Positions 27,405 to 35,364 of a stretch of 64,000 bases of DNA are shown piece by piece (the stretch's first letter is position 1; the number at the start of each line of letters is the position of its first letter). Source of the stretch: Micropruina glycogenica (GTDB lineage Bacteria > Actinomycetota > Actinomycetes > Propionibacteriales > Propionibacteriaceae); assembly GCF_900289045.1 (NCBI RefSeq), contig NZ_LT985188.1:2542001-2606000 (forward strand), given 5' to 3'. A program made the translations under genes and the position numbers. The notes below the pieces were generated by a model. That model was not told the origin of the DNA, did not search any database, and saw only the letters and a program-made list of their open reading frames with translations.

Positions 27405-27441
27405 CCCCACGTCTCCCGGCGAGTCTGGGGTGACCCCCTCA

Positions 27442-27466
27442 CGTCCCGGCGGATGCCGGGATCTCC
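27442..27466 (+). repeat. Dispersed palindromic repeat copy (REP-like)
   Basis: CGTCCCGGCGGATGCCGGGATCTCC is a version of the palindromic element seen at 63509-63572 and, in altered form, at 38224-38294. It lies just after the membrane protein gene and covers a possible upstream start of the next gene. Confidence 0.6.
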
Positions 27467-27491
27467 TTTGACGGTGGTTTATCGTGGGCGG

Positions 27492-28280
27492 GTGCCCCAC
27501 CCGCTGCGACTGACCGGCTTGGTCGCCGTCCTCGTGCTGACCGGTTGTTCGGCCTCCGCGCCGGCCGCATCGCAGTCCACAGCGCCTTCGCCGACCACCA
27601 CGGCCGTGACGTCGGCGAGCCCAGCCGCTTCGTCCGCCTCGCCCAGCGCCACGACCGCTGCTTCGACGACCGCGACCAAGCCGACGCCCAGCCCGTCCAC
27701 GACCACCGCGCCCAAAGACACCCGGACGGCAGCCCAACGCAATCAGCCGTTCACGGTGAACGGCATCGCGGTGGTGTCGAAGAAGCACCCGATCAACGCC
27801 GCCTACCGCCGCACCAGTGTCACCTCACCCAACGGACTGACCAAACAGACCCGGGCGGCGCTCACCGACATGGTGGCTGCGGCTCGCAAGCAGGGCGTGC
27901 GCATTCTGGTGCGCAGCGGCTACCGCAGCTACGCCCTGCAGGCCCAGATTCTGGCCAGCAAGATTCGCGAGTACGGTAGCGAAACGCTGGCCCGGCGCTA
28001 CAACGCGGCGCCCGGACGCAGTGAGCACCAGACCGGGCTGGCCGTCGACCTGTGGGACGGCGTCACCTGGGGCGTCGGCATTCGCAACACCCGCATCGGC
28101 AAATGGTTGTGGGCCAACGCCTGGCGTTACGGGTTCATTCTGCGATACCCGAACGGCAAGGAGAAGATCACCGGCTACGCGTTCGAGCCCTGGCACTACC
28201 GCTACATCGGTGGCGCCGACGCCAAGAGATTCGGCGCCAACACCAACCTCACCCTCGAGGAGTACCTGGGTATCGCCTGA
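27492..28280 (+). CDS. D-alanyl-D-alanine carboxypeptidase lipoprotein (VanY/M15 family)
   Basis: The protein of about 262 residues has a lipoprotein signal (VLVLTGC), a long Ser/Thr/Ala/Pro linker and a VanY-type domain. Zinc site motifs are SEHQTGLAVDLW and FEPWHYRYIG, with SGYRSYALQ preceding. It would trim D-Ala from peptidoglycan stems. The GTG at 27492 gives the best lipoprotein signal. An in-frame ATG at 27453 lies inside a dispersed repeat and is less likely, though the RBS at 27492 is weak. Confidence 0.85.
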   Translation: MPHPLRLTGLVAVLVLTGCSASAPAASQSTAPSPTTTAVTSASPAASSASPSATTAASTTATKPTPSPSTTTAPKDTRTAAQRNQPFTVNGIAVVSKKHPINAAYRRTSVTSPNGLTKQTRAALTDMVAAARKQGVRILVRSGYRSYALQAQILASKIREYGSETLARRYNAAPGRSEHQTGLAVDLWDGVTWGVGIRNTRIGKWLWANAWRYGFILRYPNGKEKITGYAFEPWHYRYIGGADAKRFGANTNLTLEEYLGIA

Positions 28281-28447
28281 TCCGTTGGCTCCGCAACACC
28301 ATTCACGAACCCACATCTATGTTGCATGAATGTTTGTTCTGGCGAAGGGCCACGTCGCTGTTGGTCACCCTTCCGGGCACTGGACAGACGAGTTCACGAG
28401 TGCTACAAGCACCTGGCGAAATGCCTGGTCAGAGCCTGAACGTTGGC
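28281..28447. other. Intergenic stretch without recognisable gene
   Basis: Together with the structured element that follows, this is the 388-base gap between the carboxypeptidase and nrtR. Two short open frames (28330-28581 plus, 28365-28607 minus) show no recognisable protein. A weak hairpin ACCTGGC...GCCTGGT lies near 28411-28429. Confidence 0.4.
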
Positions 28448-28539
28448 GAGCCCGGGAAGGACAGGGGATGCGTCCTGCATTGGACGCGGTCGGCTTTTCA
28501 ATCCTTTGCCGACTCTTGAAGAAGTCACTTCCCGGGCTC
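28448..28539. other. Predicted three-way-junction nucleic acid structure (unknown ncRNA or DNA element)
   Basis: A perfect 12-bp outer stem (GAGCCCGGGAAG at 28448-28459, CTTCCCGGGCTC at 28528-28539) encloses two perfect 6-bp hairpins. These are GCGTCC/GGACGC (28470-28475, 28482-28487) and GTCGGC/GCCGAC (28489-28494, 28508-28513). The arrangement is a compact three-way junction of 92 nt in a non-coding gap. I do not recognise a known RNA family. The strand is undetermined. Confidence 0.4.
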
Positions 28540-28668
28540 CTTGTATGTGACTCTAGACGGCCGGAGCCCACAATCCAATAGCCGCCGGCAGCACTTGGCC
28601 AACTCACAGGATCGTGGCGGTGCGGCCGCTATTCTGCTGTCAGCCGAAGCGACGAAGGAGCCTCCCCG

Positions 28669-29556
28669 ATGTCCACCGAGCCGACCACGGCCGAGGTGTT
28701 GGCGGTGATCGTGGCCCTGGTGAACGGCGAACCCTGCGTGCTGACCCTGCCCGACGCTCCGCGGCTGCCTTCGGGGCCGTTGCTGCCGTCGCACCGTTCG
28801 CTGCAGACCGCCGTCCGGGCCTGGGTCGAAGAGCAAACGGGTCTGGGCGTCGGTTACCTGGAGCAGCTCTACACCTTCGCCGATCGCGATCGCGACGGCA
28901 GCGGCGCGCGCACCATCTCGGTGTCGTACCTGGGCCTCGTGCGCGGGCCGCGGGTAGGGGCGGGCTCGTGGCAGAGCTGGTACGAGTTGTTCCCCTGGGA
29001 GGACCATCGCGACGGCGGCACGCTGGTAGCCGACACCATCGCCCCCGCGTTACGGGCCTGGGCCAGCCACGGCTCGTCGCGGGCCCGTCGCCAACGCTGC
29101 GCAATCACCTTCGGGTTGGACGACCGGGCCTGGCAGCCCGATCTGACCCTGCAGCGCTACGAAGTGCTGTTCGAGGCCGGCCTGGTGCCCGAATCGCCGG
29201 ACGCACCCCACGACACCGACCTGCCCGGCGAGCGCATGCACGGCGACCACCGGCGCGTGCTCGCCACCGGCATCGCCCGACTGCGGGCCAAGATTCAGTA
29301 TCGACCCGTCGTGTTCGAACTGATGCCCGCCACGTTCACCCTGGGTCAGTTGCAGTCGTGCGTCGAGGCGCTGGCGGGCCAGCCCGTGCACACGCAGAAC
29401 TTCCGCCGGCTGGTCGAGCAGCAGCACCTGGTCGAAGACACCGGCGAACTGGCCGGCACCGGGGGCCGTCCGGCGCGCCTGTATCGGTTTCGTCGCGAGG
29501 TGCTGCAAGAGCGTCAGGCCGCCGGCACCAAGTTGCCGACGACGCGGGCACGCTGA
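28669..29556 (+). CDS. nrtR: NrtR-type NAD metabolism transcriptional regulator
   Basis: The 295-residue protein is a NUDIX-like domain (about 1-150) joined to a winged helix (about 175-285; FELMPATFTLGQLQ, QNFRRLVE, GGRPARLYRF). This is the NrtR architecture. The NUDIX box lacks the catalytic glutamates (AVRAWVEEQTGL without the REx2EE core), fitting a regulator that senses ADP-ribose or NAD derivatives. NrtR proteins typically repress NAD synthesis or salvage genes, and nadABC lies 14 kb away. The start follows AAGGAG. Confidence 0.87.
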   Translation: MSTEPTTAEVLAVIVALVNGEPCVLTLPDAPRLPSGPLLPSHRSLQTAVRAWVEEQTGLGVGYLEQLYTFADRDRDGSGARTISVSYLGLVRGPRVGAGSWQSWYELFPWEDHRDGGTLVADTIAPALRAWASHGSSRARRQRCAITFGLDDRAWQPDLTLQRYEVLFEAGLVPESPDAPHDTDLPGERMHGDHRRVLATGIARLRAKIQYRPVVFELMPATFTLGQLQSCVEALAGQPVHTQNFRRLVEQQHLVEDTGELAGTGGRPARLYRFRREVLQERQAAGTKLPTTRAR

Positions 29557-29610
29557 GGCCCGCACGACATGGCCTGAACCGCTCGTCGTTAGGCTGGCGC
29601 GGGGAGTTCG

Positions 29611-30037
29611 GTGTTCAGATCGACTCGTTGGTACTGGTGGCCCTGGGACTTCGGCGTGCTGCTGTTCTCAGGCACCTTCGCCTGGCTGCTGTTTCGCACC
29701 ACGCAGGGCACCGGCGGCCTCTGGGTGTGGACTCAGTTGCTGGGCACCGCGGTGCTCGTGATCGCCAGCGCGGTTCGGGTGCGAGGTGGGCTGGACGTAG
29801 GCCCGGACGGCCTGCTGATTGGCGCGGTTGCCCCGTTCGCGTGGGGTTCGATCGGGTTCGATCGGTCGAGATGGGGCCCATGAGCGCCCTCCCTGGCGGA
29901 GCTCCTGGAGTTTCTCGATCCCTATCGCGAACGGGTCGTGGTGCGTATTCGCTTTTCACCGCCCGGCGCGGCCACGACCGTTTCAGGCGTCGTGGCGTTG
30001 AACCCAGGTGAAGAAACCGCCCTGCTGCACGCCCTCA
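29611..30037 (+). pseudogene. Small membrane protein gene interrupted by an in-frame stop
   Basis: From GTG 29611 (RBS GGGGAG) a 90-residue frame encodes two membrane segments (FGVLLFSGTFAWLLF, LLGTAVLVIASAV) and stops at TGA 29881-29883. The same frame then continues with plausible protein: SLAELLEFLDPYRERVVVRI and VVALNPGEETALLHAL. A single nonsense change in an originally about 140-residue protein explains this best. It could also be a real short protein. The family was not recognised. Confidence 0.5.
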
Positions 30038-30190
30038 GGCACGCTGGAGTAGCTGCGCTCGGGTGCGTTCGTCGTAGTCCTTGGCAGTTGCGCCCTTGCG
30101 GCCGGCAGCCTCCGCGAGGTGTTGGTGGCTGCGTTCGAGATGCGGGCGGCCTTTTCCTTGCTGGCGCCACGGCGACCACAGCGCTCGGGT
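30035..30190 (-). pseudogene. Frameshifted DUF7218-like remnant
   Basis: Minus-strand translation gives SKEKAARISNAAT in one frame and EAAGRKGATAKDYDERT in another, directly consecutive. Together they match the small actinobacterial DUF7218 type (SKEKAARIxNA, then GRKGG...YDxWT). The frame changes near 30113-30125 and the C-terminal part is missing (stop at 30035). The gene is therefore decayed. It overlaps the end of the other remnant. Confidence 0.5.
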
Positions 30191-30313
30191 GTCGACTGGT
30201 GGGTGCCGCGGAACCGGATGCCAGGTACTCATGTTGGCAAACCCCTTGCAGCGCGGGCGAAAGCGGTGCATCATTGCCCATGACGTCTCTATAACGTGAT
30301 GCGAAAGGAAGTC

Positions 30314-31312
30314 ATGAATCCCCCTGAAGTTTTGACCCCCGAACGGATCGACGAGCGGGTCTCAGCCGCCGTCGACGCCCTCCGTTCCCGACCACAGATC
30401 AGCAACGTCTTCCTGACGGCGTGCGGTGGCTCGTTCGCGCTGATGATGCCTCTGCAGCACGTCCTTCAGTCGTCGACGGTTCTCGAGGCTCACGCGCTGA
30501 ACGCCCGCGAATTCACGACACGCGCGCCGAAGTCGCTCGGCCCGAACAGCCTCGTCGTCCTTTGCTCCCACTCCGGCGACACGCCAGAAACCGTCGAGGC
30601 GGCCAGGTTCGCCCGGGAGCAAGGCGCCCTCACCATCGCCCTGACGCACGAGCTCGAATCCCCGCTCGCACTGGCGTCCGAGTTCGTCATTGGCTATCAG
30701 CATGGCGACGCCAAGCGCTACGCCTACACGTCGGCACCAATCCTTTACCGAATCATCCATGCGCTCGTGGACCGCGCAACGAGTTCGTCAACCTTGGCGC
30801 CGGCCACCGATGCGGTCGCTGCGCTGGATGGCATTGTGGAGGGTCTGCTGGCCGCGCACTACGACCGAGCGGACGCCTGGGCGAAGGCCCACGCCCGTTC
30901 CGGACTCATCTACACGCTAGGATCCGGACCCAACTACGGCAGCGCGTACTCGTTCGCGATCTGTCTGCTTCAGGAGATGCTCTGGGTGCACAGCCAGGGC
31001 ATCAACAGCGCCGAGTACTTCCACGGTCCCTTCGAGATCACCGACTTCGACGTGCCGTTCATCGACCTCCTCGGTCTTGGGGTCTCGCGTCCGATCGACG
31101 AGCGCACCCACGCGTTCCTCGTCACGAAGTCCGACGACGTCCTGACCCTGGACGCCGCAGAGTGGGATCTCGCCCTAGTTCCCGAGGCGCTGCGTCCCTC
31201 CTTCGCGCACCTGGTGTTCACCCCGCTGCTACGGCTCTATGCCGAACGTCTTGCCGACCACAGAGGTCACCCGCTGTCTGTCCGCCGCTACATGTGGCGC
31301 ATGGAATACTGA
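30314..31312 (+). CDS. frlB: Fructosamine-6-phosphate deglycase-like SIS domain protein (FrlB-like)
   Basis: The 332-residue protein has two sugar isomerase (SIS) domains, with TACGGSFALMMP and LCSHSGDTPETVEAA in the first and LGSGPNYGSAYSFAICLLQEM in the second. FrlB enzymes split phosphorylated Amadori products such as fructoselysine-6-phosphate into glucose-6-phosphate and the amine. The assignment rests on the gene order B-O-N-M-D with GntR regulator, the same as the Bacillus frl operon. The ATG at 30314 follows AAAGGAAG; an earlier in-frame GTG at 30296 lacks an RBS. Confidence 0.8.
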   Translation: MNPPEVLTPERIDERVSAAVDALRSRPQISNVFLTACGGSFALMMPLQHVLQSSTVLEAHALNAREFTTRAPKSLGPNSLVVLCSHSGDTPETVEAARFAREQGALTIALTHELESPLALASEFVIGYQHGDAKRYAYTSAPILYRIIHALVDRATSSSTLAPATDAVAALDGIVEGLLAAHYDRADAWAKAHARSGLIYTLGSGPNYGSAYSFAICLLQEMLWVHSQGINSAEYFHGPFEITDFDVPFIDLLGLGVSRPIDERTHAFLVTKSDDVLTLDAAEWDLALVPEALRPSFAHLVFTPLLRLYAERLADHRGHPLSVRRYMWRMEY

Positions 31313-31325
31313 AAGGCATCTGAAC

Positions 31326-32615
31326 ATGATCAATCGCCGGAACTTCCTCCTCGGAACCGCCGCCGTCGCCGTCGCCGGAGGCGTGGCCGCCTGTTCGTCG
31401 ACGAGCGGAGGGTCGACTGCCACCACCGGCGCGGGCGCAACGACCGAGCTCACTCTGTTCCACCGCTGGCCGATGGAGCCAAAGAACGGCTACTTCGAGT
31501 CGCTGGTCAAGAAGTTCACCGCTGCCAACCCGGGCATTTCGGTGAAGATCGACAAGGTGATCAACGACACCTACAAGGACAAGGTGCGTGTCAGCGTCGG
31601 CTCACCGCAAGCCCCTGATGTCTTCTTCTCCTGGAGCGGCTCCTTCGCGGCGTCCCTCGTCGCGACCGGCAACGTGCTGGAACTGGACGACATCCTGACC
31701 AAGGATGCTGCGTTCAAGTCCCAGTTCGTGGCCAACCAACTGCCGCCGTTCCAGGTGGGCGGCAAGCAGGTGGGGCTCCCGATCGGCATGATCGGAAAGT
31801 TCTGGTTCTTCAACAAGAAGCTCTTCGCGGACCAGGGTGTCACTCCGCCCCAGACCTGGCAGGAATTGCTTGACGCCGCTGCCAAGTTCAAGGCCGCCGG
31901 GATCCTGCCCATCGCCTACGGCTCCAAGGATCAGTGGACGATCGCGCACTACGTCGGGACGCTCAACCAGCGCATCCTGGACCCCGCGGTCACGAAGAAG
32001 GACTACGAGCCGAAGACTGGGGAGTTCACCGACCCCGGCTACGTCGACGCGCTCCAGCGGTTCGCCGACCTGCTGCCGTACATGACCCCGACCCCGAACG
32101 CGGTGGCCCATCAGCAGGCGCGGGACGGGTTCATCGCAGGTAAGGCCGCGATGATGTATCTGGAGGGCGCCGAGTACGACTACTTCAAGGGCAGCAGTCT
32201 GGAGTGGGGTACGTTCAACTTCCCGAGCATGCCCGGCGGGAAGGGTGACCAATCGCAACTGACCGGTGCGCCGGAGGGCTTCATGATCGCGAAGAACTCC
32301 AAGCACCCCGAGGAGGCGGTCAAGCTGTTCAAGTTCCTGCTCAGCGAGGCGATGGGCGTCGAGTGGACGAACCAGACAGGTGAGCTGACGGCGATCAAGG
32401 GCGGCGTCGACAGGTCCAGCGCGCCTGACAGCGTCAAGGAGATGGCGAACAACATTGCCGCCTCCAGCGAGATGACGCCCTGGCTCGACAACGCGCTCGA
32501 CCAGCGTCTGGTGTCCACCTACCTCAGCGAGACGCAGCTGCTTCTCGGTGGACAGAAGACGCCGACCGATGTCATGCAGGCGGTTCAGGCGACCGCCAAG
32601 AAGGTCCGCGGCTGA
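31326..32615 (+). CDS. frlO: ABC sugar transporter substrate-binding lipoprotein (FrlO-like)
   Basis: The 429-residue family 1 extracellular solute-binding protein begins with RRNFLLGTAAVAVAGGVAAC, a twin-Arg-like lipoprotein signal with the lipidated Cys at about residue 23. The mature part has the typical two-lobe pattern (FTAANPGISVK, APDVFFSWSG, GKAAMMYLEGAE). It would bind fructosamine compounds. The ATG at 31326 follows the frlB stop by 13 bases with AAAGG upstream; the longer upstream open frame overlaps frlB. Confidence 0.87.
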   Translation: MINRRNFLLGTAAVAVAGGVAACSSTSGGSTATTGAGATTELTLFHRWPMEPKNGYFESLVKKFTAANPGISVKIDKVINDTYKDKVRVSVGSPQAPDVFFSWSGSFAASLVATGNVLELDDILTKDAAFKSQFVANQLPPFQVGGKQVGLPIGMIGKFWFFNKKLFADQGVTPPQTWQELLDAAAKFKAAGILPIAYGSKDQWTIAHYVGTLNQRILDPAVTKKDYEPKTGEFTDPGYVDALQRFADLLPYMTPTPNAVAHQQARDGFIAGKAAMMYLEGAEYDYFKGSSLEWGTFNFPSMPGGKGDQSQLTGAPEGFMIAKNSKHPEEAVKLFKFLLSEAMGVEWTNQTGELTAIKGGVDRSSAPDSVKEMANNIAASSEMTPWLDNALDQRLVSTYLSETQLLLGGQKTPTDVMQAVQATAKKVRG

Positions 32616-32710
32616 GCCTCTCGGTCCTGGTCGGGTCCCCGGGCCCGACCGGGCCGCCCCCGCGACGGCGCCCGCTGATCGCGTCCGCCCCTCAGGCGAA
32701 AGGAGACGAC

Positions 32711-33592
32711 ATGCGAAGTGCCGGCGAACGTGCGCTCGACTACCTGTTCCTGTTGCCCGCGCTCATCTTCCTGGGTGTCTTCATCCTCTATCCGCTGGCC
32801 GCAAACGTCGGCTTCAGCTTCAGCGAGTTCACCTTGGGCAGCGCCGAGAAGACCTTCGTCGGCCTCGACAACTATCGACAGCTGATCGCCGACCCGATCG
32901 TCTGGACGGCGTTGACGAACAACGTCCTGTACGCCCTGGTGTCGGTGCTGTTCCAAGTGTTCATCGCACACATCCTTGCCGCCACTGTGCTGGTCGTGCT
33001 CCCGTCACGACTCGCCGTTGCTGCCCGGTCCTTCTTCTTTCTTCCCGTGTTGTTGTCGATGACCGTGGTTGCGATTCTGTTCACGTTCATCTTCGACGCC
33101 TCCGACGGTCTGCTCAACGGTCTGCTTCAAGCGGTCGGGCTTGGACAATTGGCGCACCCATGGTTGGGCGACACCACAACGGCCATCTTCGCGGTGATCA
33201 GCGTCTCGCAGTGGCAGAGCATCGGCTACACCATGCTGCTGTTCATCGTGTCGATGCAGAACATCCCAACAGAGCTGTACGAGGCGGCCGCGCTCGACGG
33301 CGCGAAACTGCTGCGTCAATACGTGAGCATCACCTTGCCGCAAACCCGCGAGATGATCTTCGTGGTCATGGTGCTGACCGTGAGCGGAGCGTTCACGGTA
33401 TTTGCCGAGCCCTACATCCTCACCGGCGGCGGGCCCGGCAACGCGAGCCAGGTACTCGCCACGTACATGTACCGGGTCGGATTCTTCCAGAATGAGATGG
33501 GCTACGCTTCCGCGCTGGCCACGCTCATCTTCGTCATCACCTTGGTGCTGTCTGTCGCGCAGGCGACGTTGTTCCGCACCGGTAAGGAGTGA
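32711..33592 (+). CDS. frlN: ABC sugar transporter permease (FrlN-like)
   Basis: The 293-residue MalF-type permease has six membrane helices and the EAA loop YEAAALDGAKLLRQYVSITLP that contacts the ATPase. The RBS AAAGGAG precedes the ATG. The 95-base gap after frlO shows no clear hairpin. No ATPase gene is present in the operon, so a shared MsmX-type ATPase encoded elsewhere must energise it, as in the Bacillus system. Confidence 0.9.
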   Translation: MRSAGERALDYLFLLPALIFLGVFILYPLAANVGFSFSEFTLGSAEKTFVGLDNYRQLIADPIVWTALTNNVLYALVSVLFQVFIAHILAATVLVVLPSRLAVAARSFFFLPVLLSMTVVAILFTFIFDASDGLLNGLLQAVGLGQLAHPWLGDTTTAIFAVISVSQWQSIGYTMLLFIVSMQNIPTELYEAAALDGAKLLRQYVSITLPQTREMIFVVMVLTVSGAFTVFAEPYILTGGGPGNASQVLATYMYRVGFFQNEMGYASALATLIFVITLVLSVAQATLFRTGKE

Positions 33593-33597
33593 GCAAC

Positions 33598-34431
33598 ATG
33601 CGACTTCCGTATGTCGCCGGCGTCCGGCTGCTCCCGGGACGACTTGTCCTGACGGCGTATGCGCTCATCCTCGCGTTCCCGCTGCTGTGGATGATCGTCA
33701 GTTCGTTCAAGCCCACCCTCGAGGTCTATGGACGACCATGGAGCCTGCCCAGCACCTGGCGCTTCGACAACTACTCGAAGGCCTGGGAAATGGGCGTCTC
33801 GCAGTACTTCGTGAACAGCCTCTTCGTCACGGCCATCACCACTGCCGCCGTCTTGGCCGTAGCGGCCCTCGCCGCCTACTCCCTGGTGCGCCTGCGGAAC
33901 TGGGCGGCGCGGCTGACGATGCTGATCGTGATGGGCGCGCTGGTGATCTCACCCCAGGTCAGCATCGTCCCCCTCTACGATCTGCTGGGTCGTTTCGGTC
34001 TCCTCGATACCTACACCGCGATGATCCTGCCCTACGTCGCCTATCGACTCCCGATGGCCATCCTGCTCATACGCGCGGTGTTCCTGGAGGTGCCCCGAGA
34101 ACTCGAAGAGGCCAGCCGTCTCGACGGCTGCGGCTCGCTTCGGACCTTCCTCAACGTCTACTGGCCCGTCAGTGCGGGCGTCCTCGCTACAGCCGCCATC
34201 CTCACGATCTACTACACGTGGAACGAGTTCCTCTTCGCGCTGATCTTCGTCGACAGCGACAGCCTGCGAACCATCCCGGCCGGCCTCATGGCCTTCCGTG
34301 ACGCCTTGGCGACCGATTGGGGCGTCCTGCTGGCCGGCCTCACCATCGCGGCGGTGCCCGTCGTGGTCGTATTCCTCCTGGGGCAACGCTTCCTGATCGC
34401 CGGTATCACCGCTGGCAGTGTGAAGGGGTAA
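33598..34431 (+). CDS. frlM: ABC sugar transporter permease (FrlM-like)
   Basis: The 277-residue MalG-type permease has six helices and the EAA motif LEEASRLDGCGSLRTFLNVYWP. The ATG at 33598 lies eight bases after AAGGAG and five bases after the frlN stop. A GTG at 33589 directly follows the RBS and is rejected. It forms the second half of the membrane pore with FrlN. Confidence 0.9.
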   Translation: MRLPYVAGVRLLPGRLVLTAYALILAFPLLWMIVSSFKPTLEVYGRPWSLPSTWRFDNYSKAWEMGVSQYFVNSLFVTAITTAAVLAVAALAAYSLVRLRNWAARLTMLIVMGALVISPQVSIVPLYDLLGRFGLLDTYTAMILPYVAYRLPMAILLIRAVFLEVPRELEEASRLDGCGSLRTFLNVYWPVSAGVLATAAILTIYYTWNEFLFALIFVDSDSLRTIPAGLMAFRDALATDWGVLLAGLTIAAVPVVVVFLLGQRFLIAGITAGSVKG

Positions 34432-34434
34432 GCC

Positions 34435-35307
34435 ATGGACACACCTCGCCCAATCGCCTGCATCGGCGACAACGTCGTCGACGTGTTTCGGGACCGTAGG
34501 CGCGCCTATCCAGGCGGCAACGCGTACAACGTCGCCGCCTACGCCGCCCTGATCCACAAAGCCCCCGCCAGCTTCACCGGCATCGTTGGCGACGACGAGT
34601 TCGGCGACCACATCGTCGCTACCCTTCGCGAACTGGACATCGACGCCGAGGGGATCCGCCGGGCTCATGGGCCGTCCGGGCAGGCGCTGGTTGACGTGGC
34701 TCCCGACGGGGACCGCATCTTCGTCGGCTCGAACCGCGGCGGCGTCCAGCGCTCGCTCTCGCTGCGCCTGACGCCCAAAGACGAACAGCGGCTGGCGGCC
34801 TCACGATTGATCCACACATCCATCTACTCGGGAATCGACCACCTTCTGCCCCGCCTCGCCGAACTTGCGCCTGTGAGCTACGACTTCTCGGAAGCGCCCG
34901 AGATGAGCGCCATCCAGACCCTGCTACCGCACATCTCAGTCGCGTGCTTCTCCGGTGCCCACCTCGGCGACAAGGATCGTCGGGCACTCGGACGCCGCGT
35001 CCTGGCGCATGGCCCGCAGGTGGCGCTCGTCACCGCAGGACGCGCGGGGGCGTACGCGTACACCACAGCGGAGGAGCACCATGAGGCGATCGTCCCGACC
35101 TCGGTAGTGGACGCATTGGGCGCCGGCGACTCCTTCATCACTGGCTTCCTCCACCACTGGACGCTCGGGGCATCGGTGGCGGCGGCAATGGCTGAGGGGG
35201 CGAGGTCCGGCGCCGCCGCCTGCCGGTTCGAAGGCGCCTTCGGCCACCCCGTCGCCGTAAGCGCGGAACAGATTGCCGCCATCACCGCCGGGGTCGACGC
35301 GCGCTAG
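34435..35307 (+). CDS. frlD: PfkB-family sugar kinase, fructosamine 6-kinase-like (FrlD-like)
   Basis: The 290-residue ribokinase-like enzyme has the substrate region GGNAYNVAAYAAL and the C-terminal PfkB signature VDALGAGDSFITGF with the catalytic Asp. In frl operons this kinase phosphorylates the imported Amadori compound at C6, making the substrate of FrlB. It starts three bases after the frlM stop. Its stop codon is inside the first of two direct repeats that run up to frlR. Confidence 0.85.
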   Translation: MDTPRPIACIGDNVVDVFRDRRRAYPGGNAYNVAAYAALIHKAPASFTGIVGDDEFGDHIVATLRELDIDAEGIRRAHGPSGQALVDVAPDGDRIFVGSNRGGVQRSLSLRLTPKDEQRLAASRLIHTSIYSGIDHLLPRLAELAPVSYDFSEAPEMSAIQTLLPHISVACFSGAHLGDKDRRALGRRVLAHGPQVALVTAGRAGAYAYTTAEEHHEAIVPTSVVDALGAGDSFITGFLHHWTLGASVAAAMAEGARSGAAACRFEGAFGHPVAVSAEQIAAITAGVDAR

Positions 35308-35329
35308 CATCAGCGCAACGCGCGCTAGC
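35298..35329 (+). repeat. 11-bp direct repeats 21 bp apart, possible FrlR operator
   Basis: CGCGCGCTAGC occurs at 35298-35308 and 35319-35329, spaced two helical turns apart. The first copy spans the frlD stop and both lie 36-67 bases before the regulator's start codon. Placement suggests an autoregulatory site. Confidence 0.35.
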
Positions 35330-35364
35330 CTCGGCGTGAGAGTTGAGCTCTGAAGGAGGATGGG

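Noticed and set aside
28330-28581. 83-codon open frame in the gap before nrtR
   Set aside because: No recognisable RBS or family, and it runs through the strongly structured element; the perfect stem pairings explain the sequence better.
30262-30300. Promoter of frlB with TATAAC at 30291-30296
   Set aside because: The -10-like hexamer is good, but no -35-like sequence lies at suitable spacing, so it is not listed as a feature.
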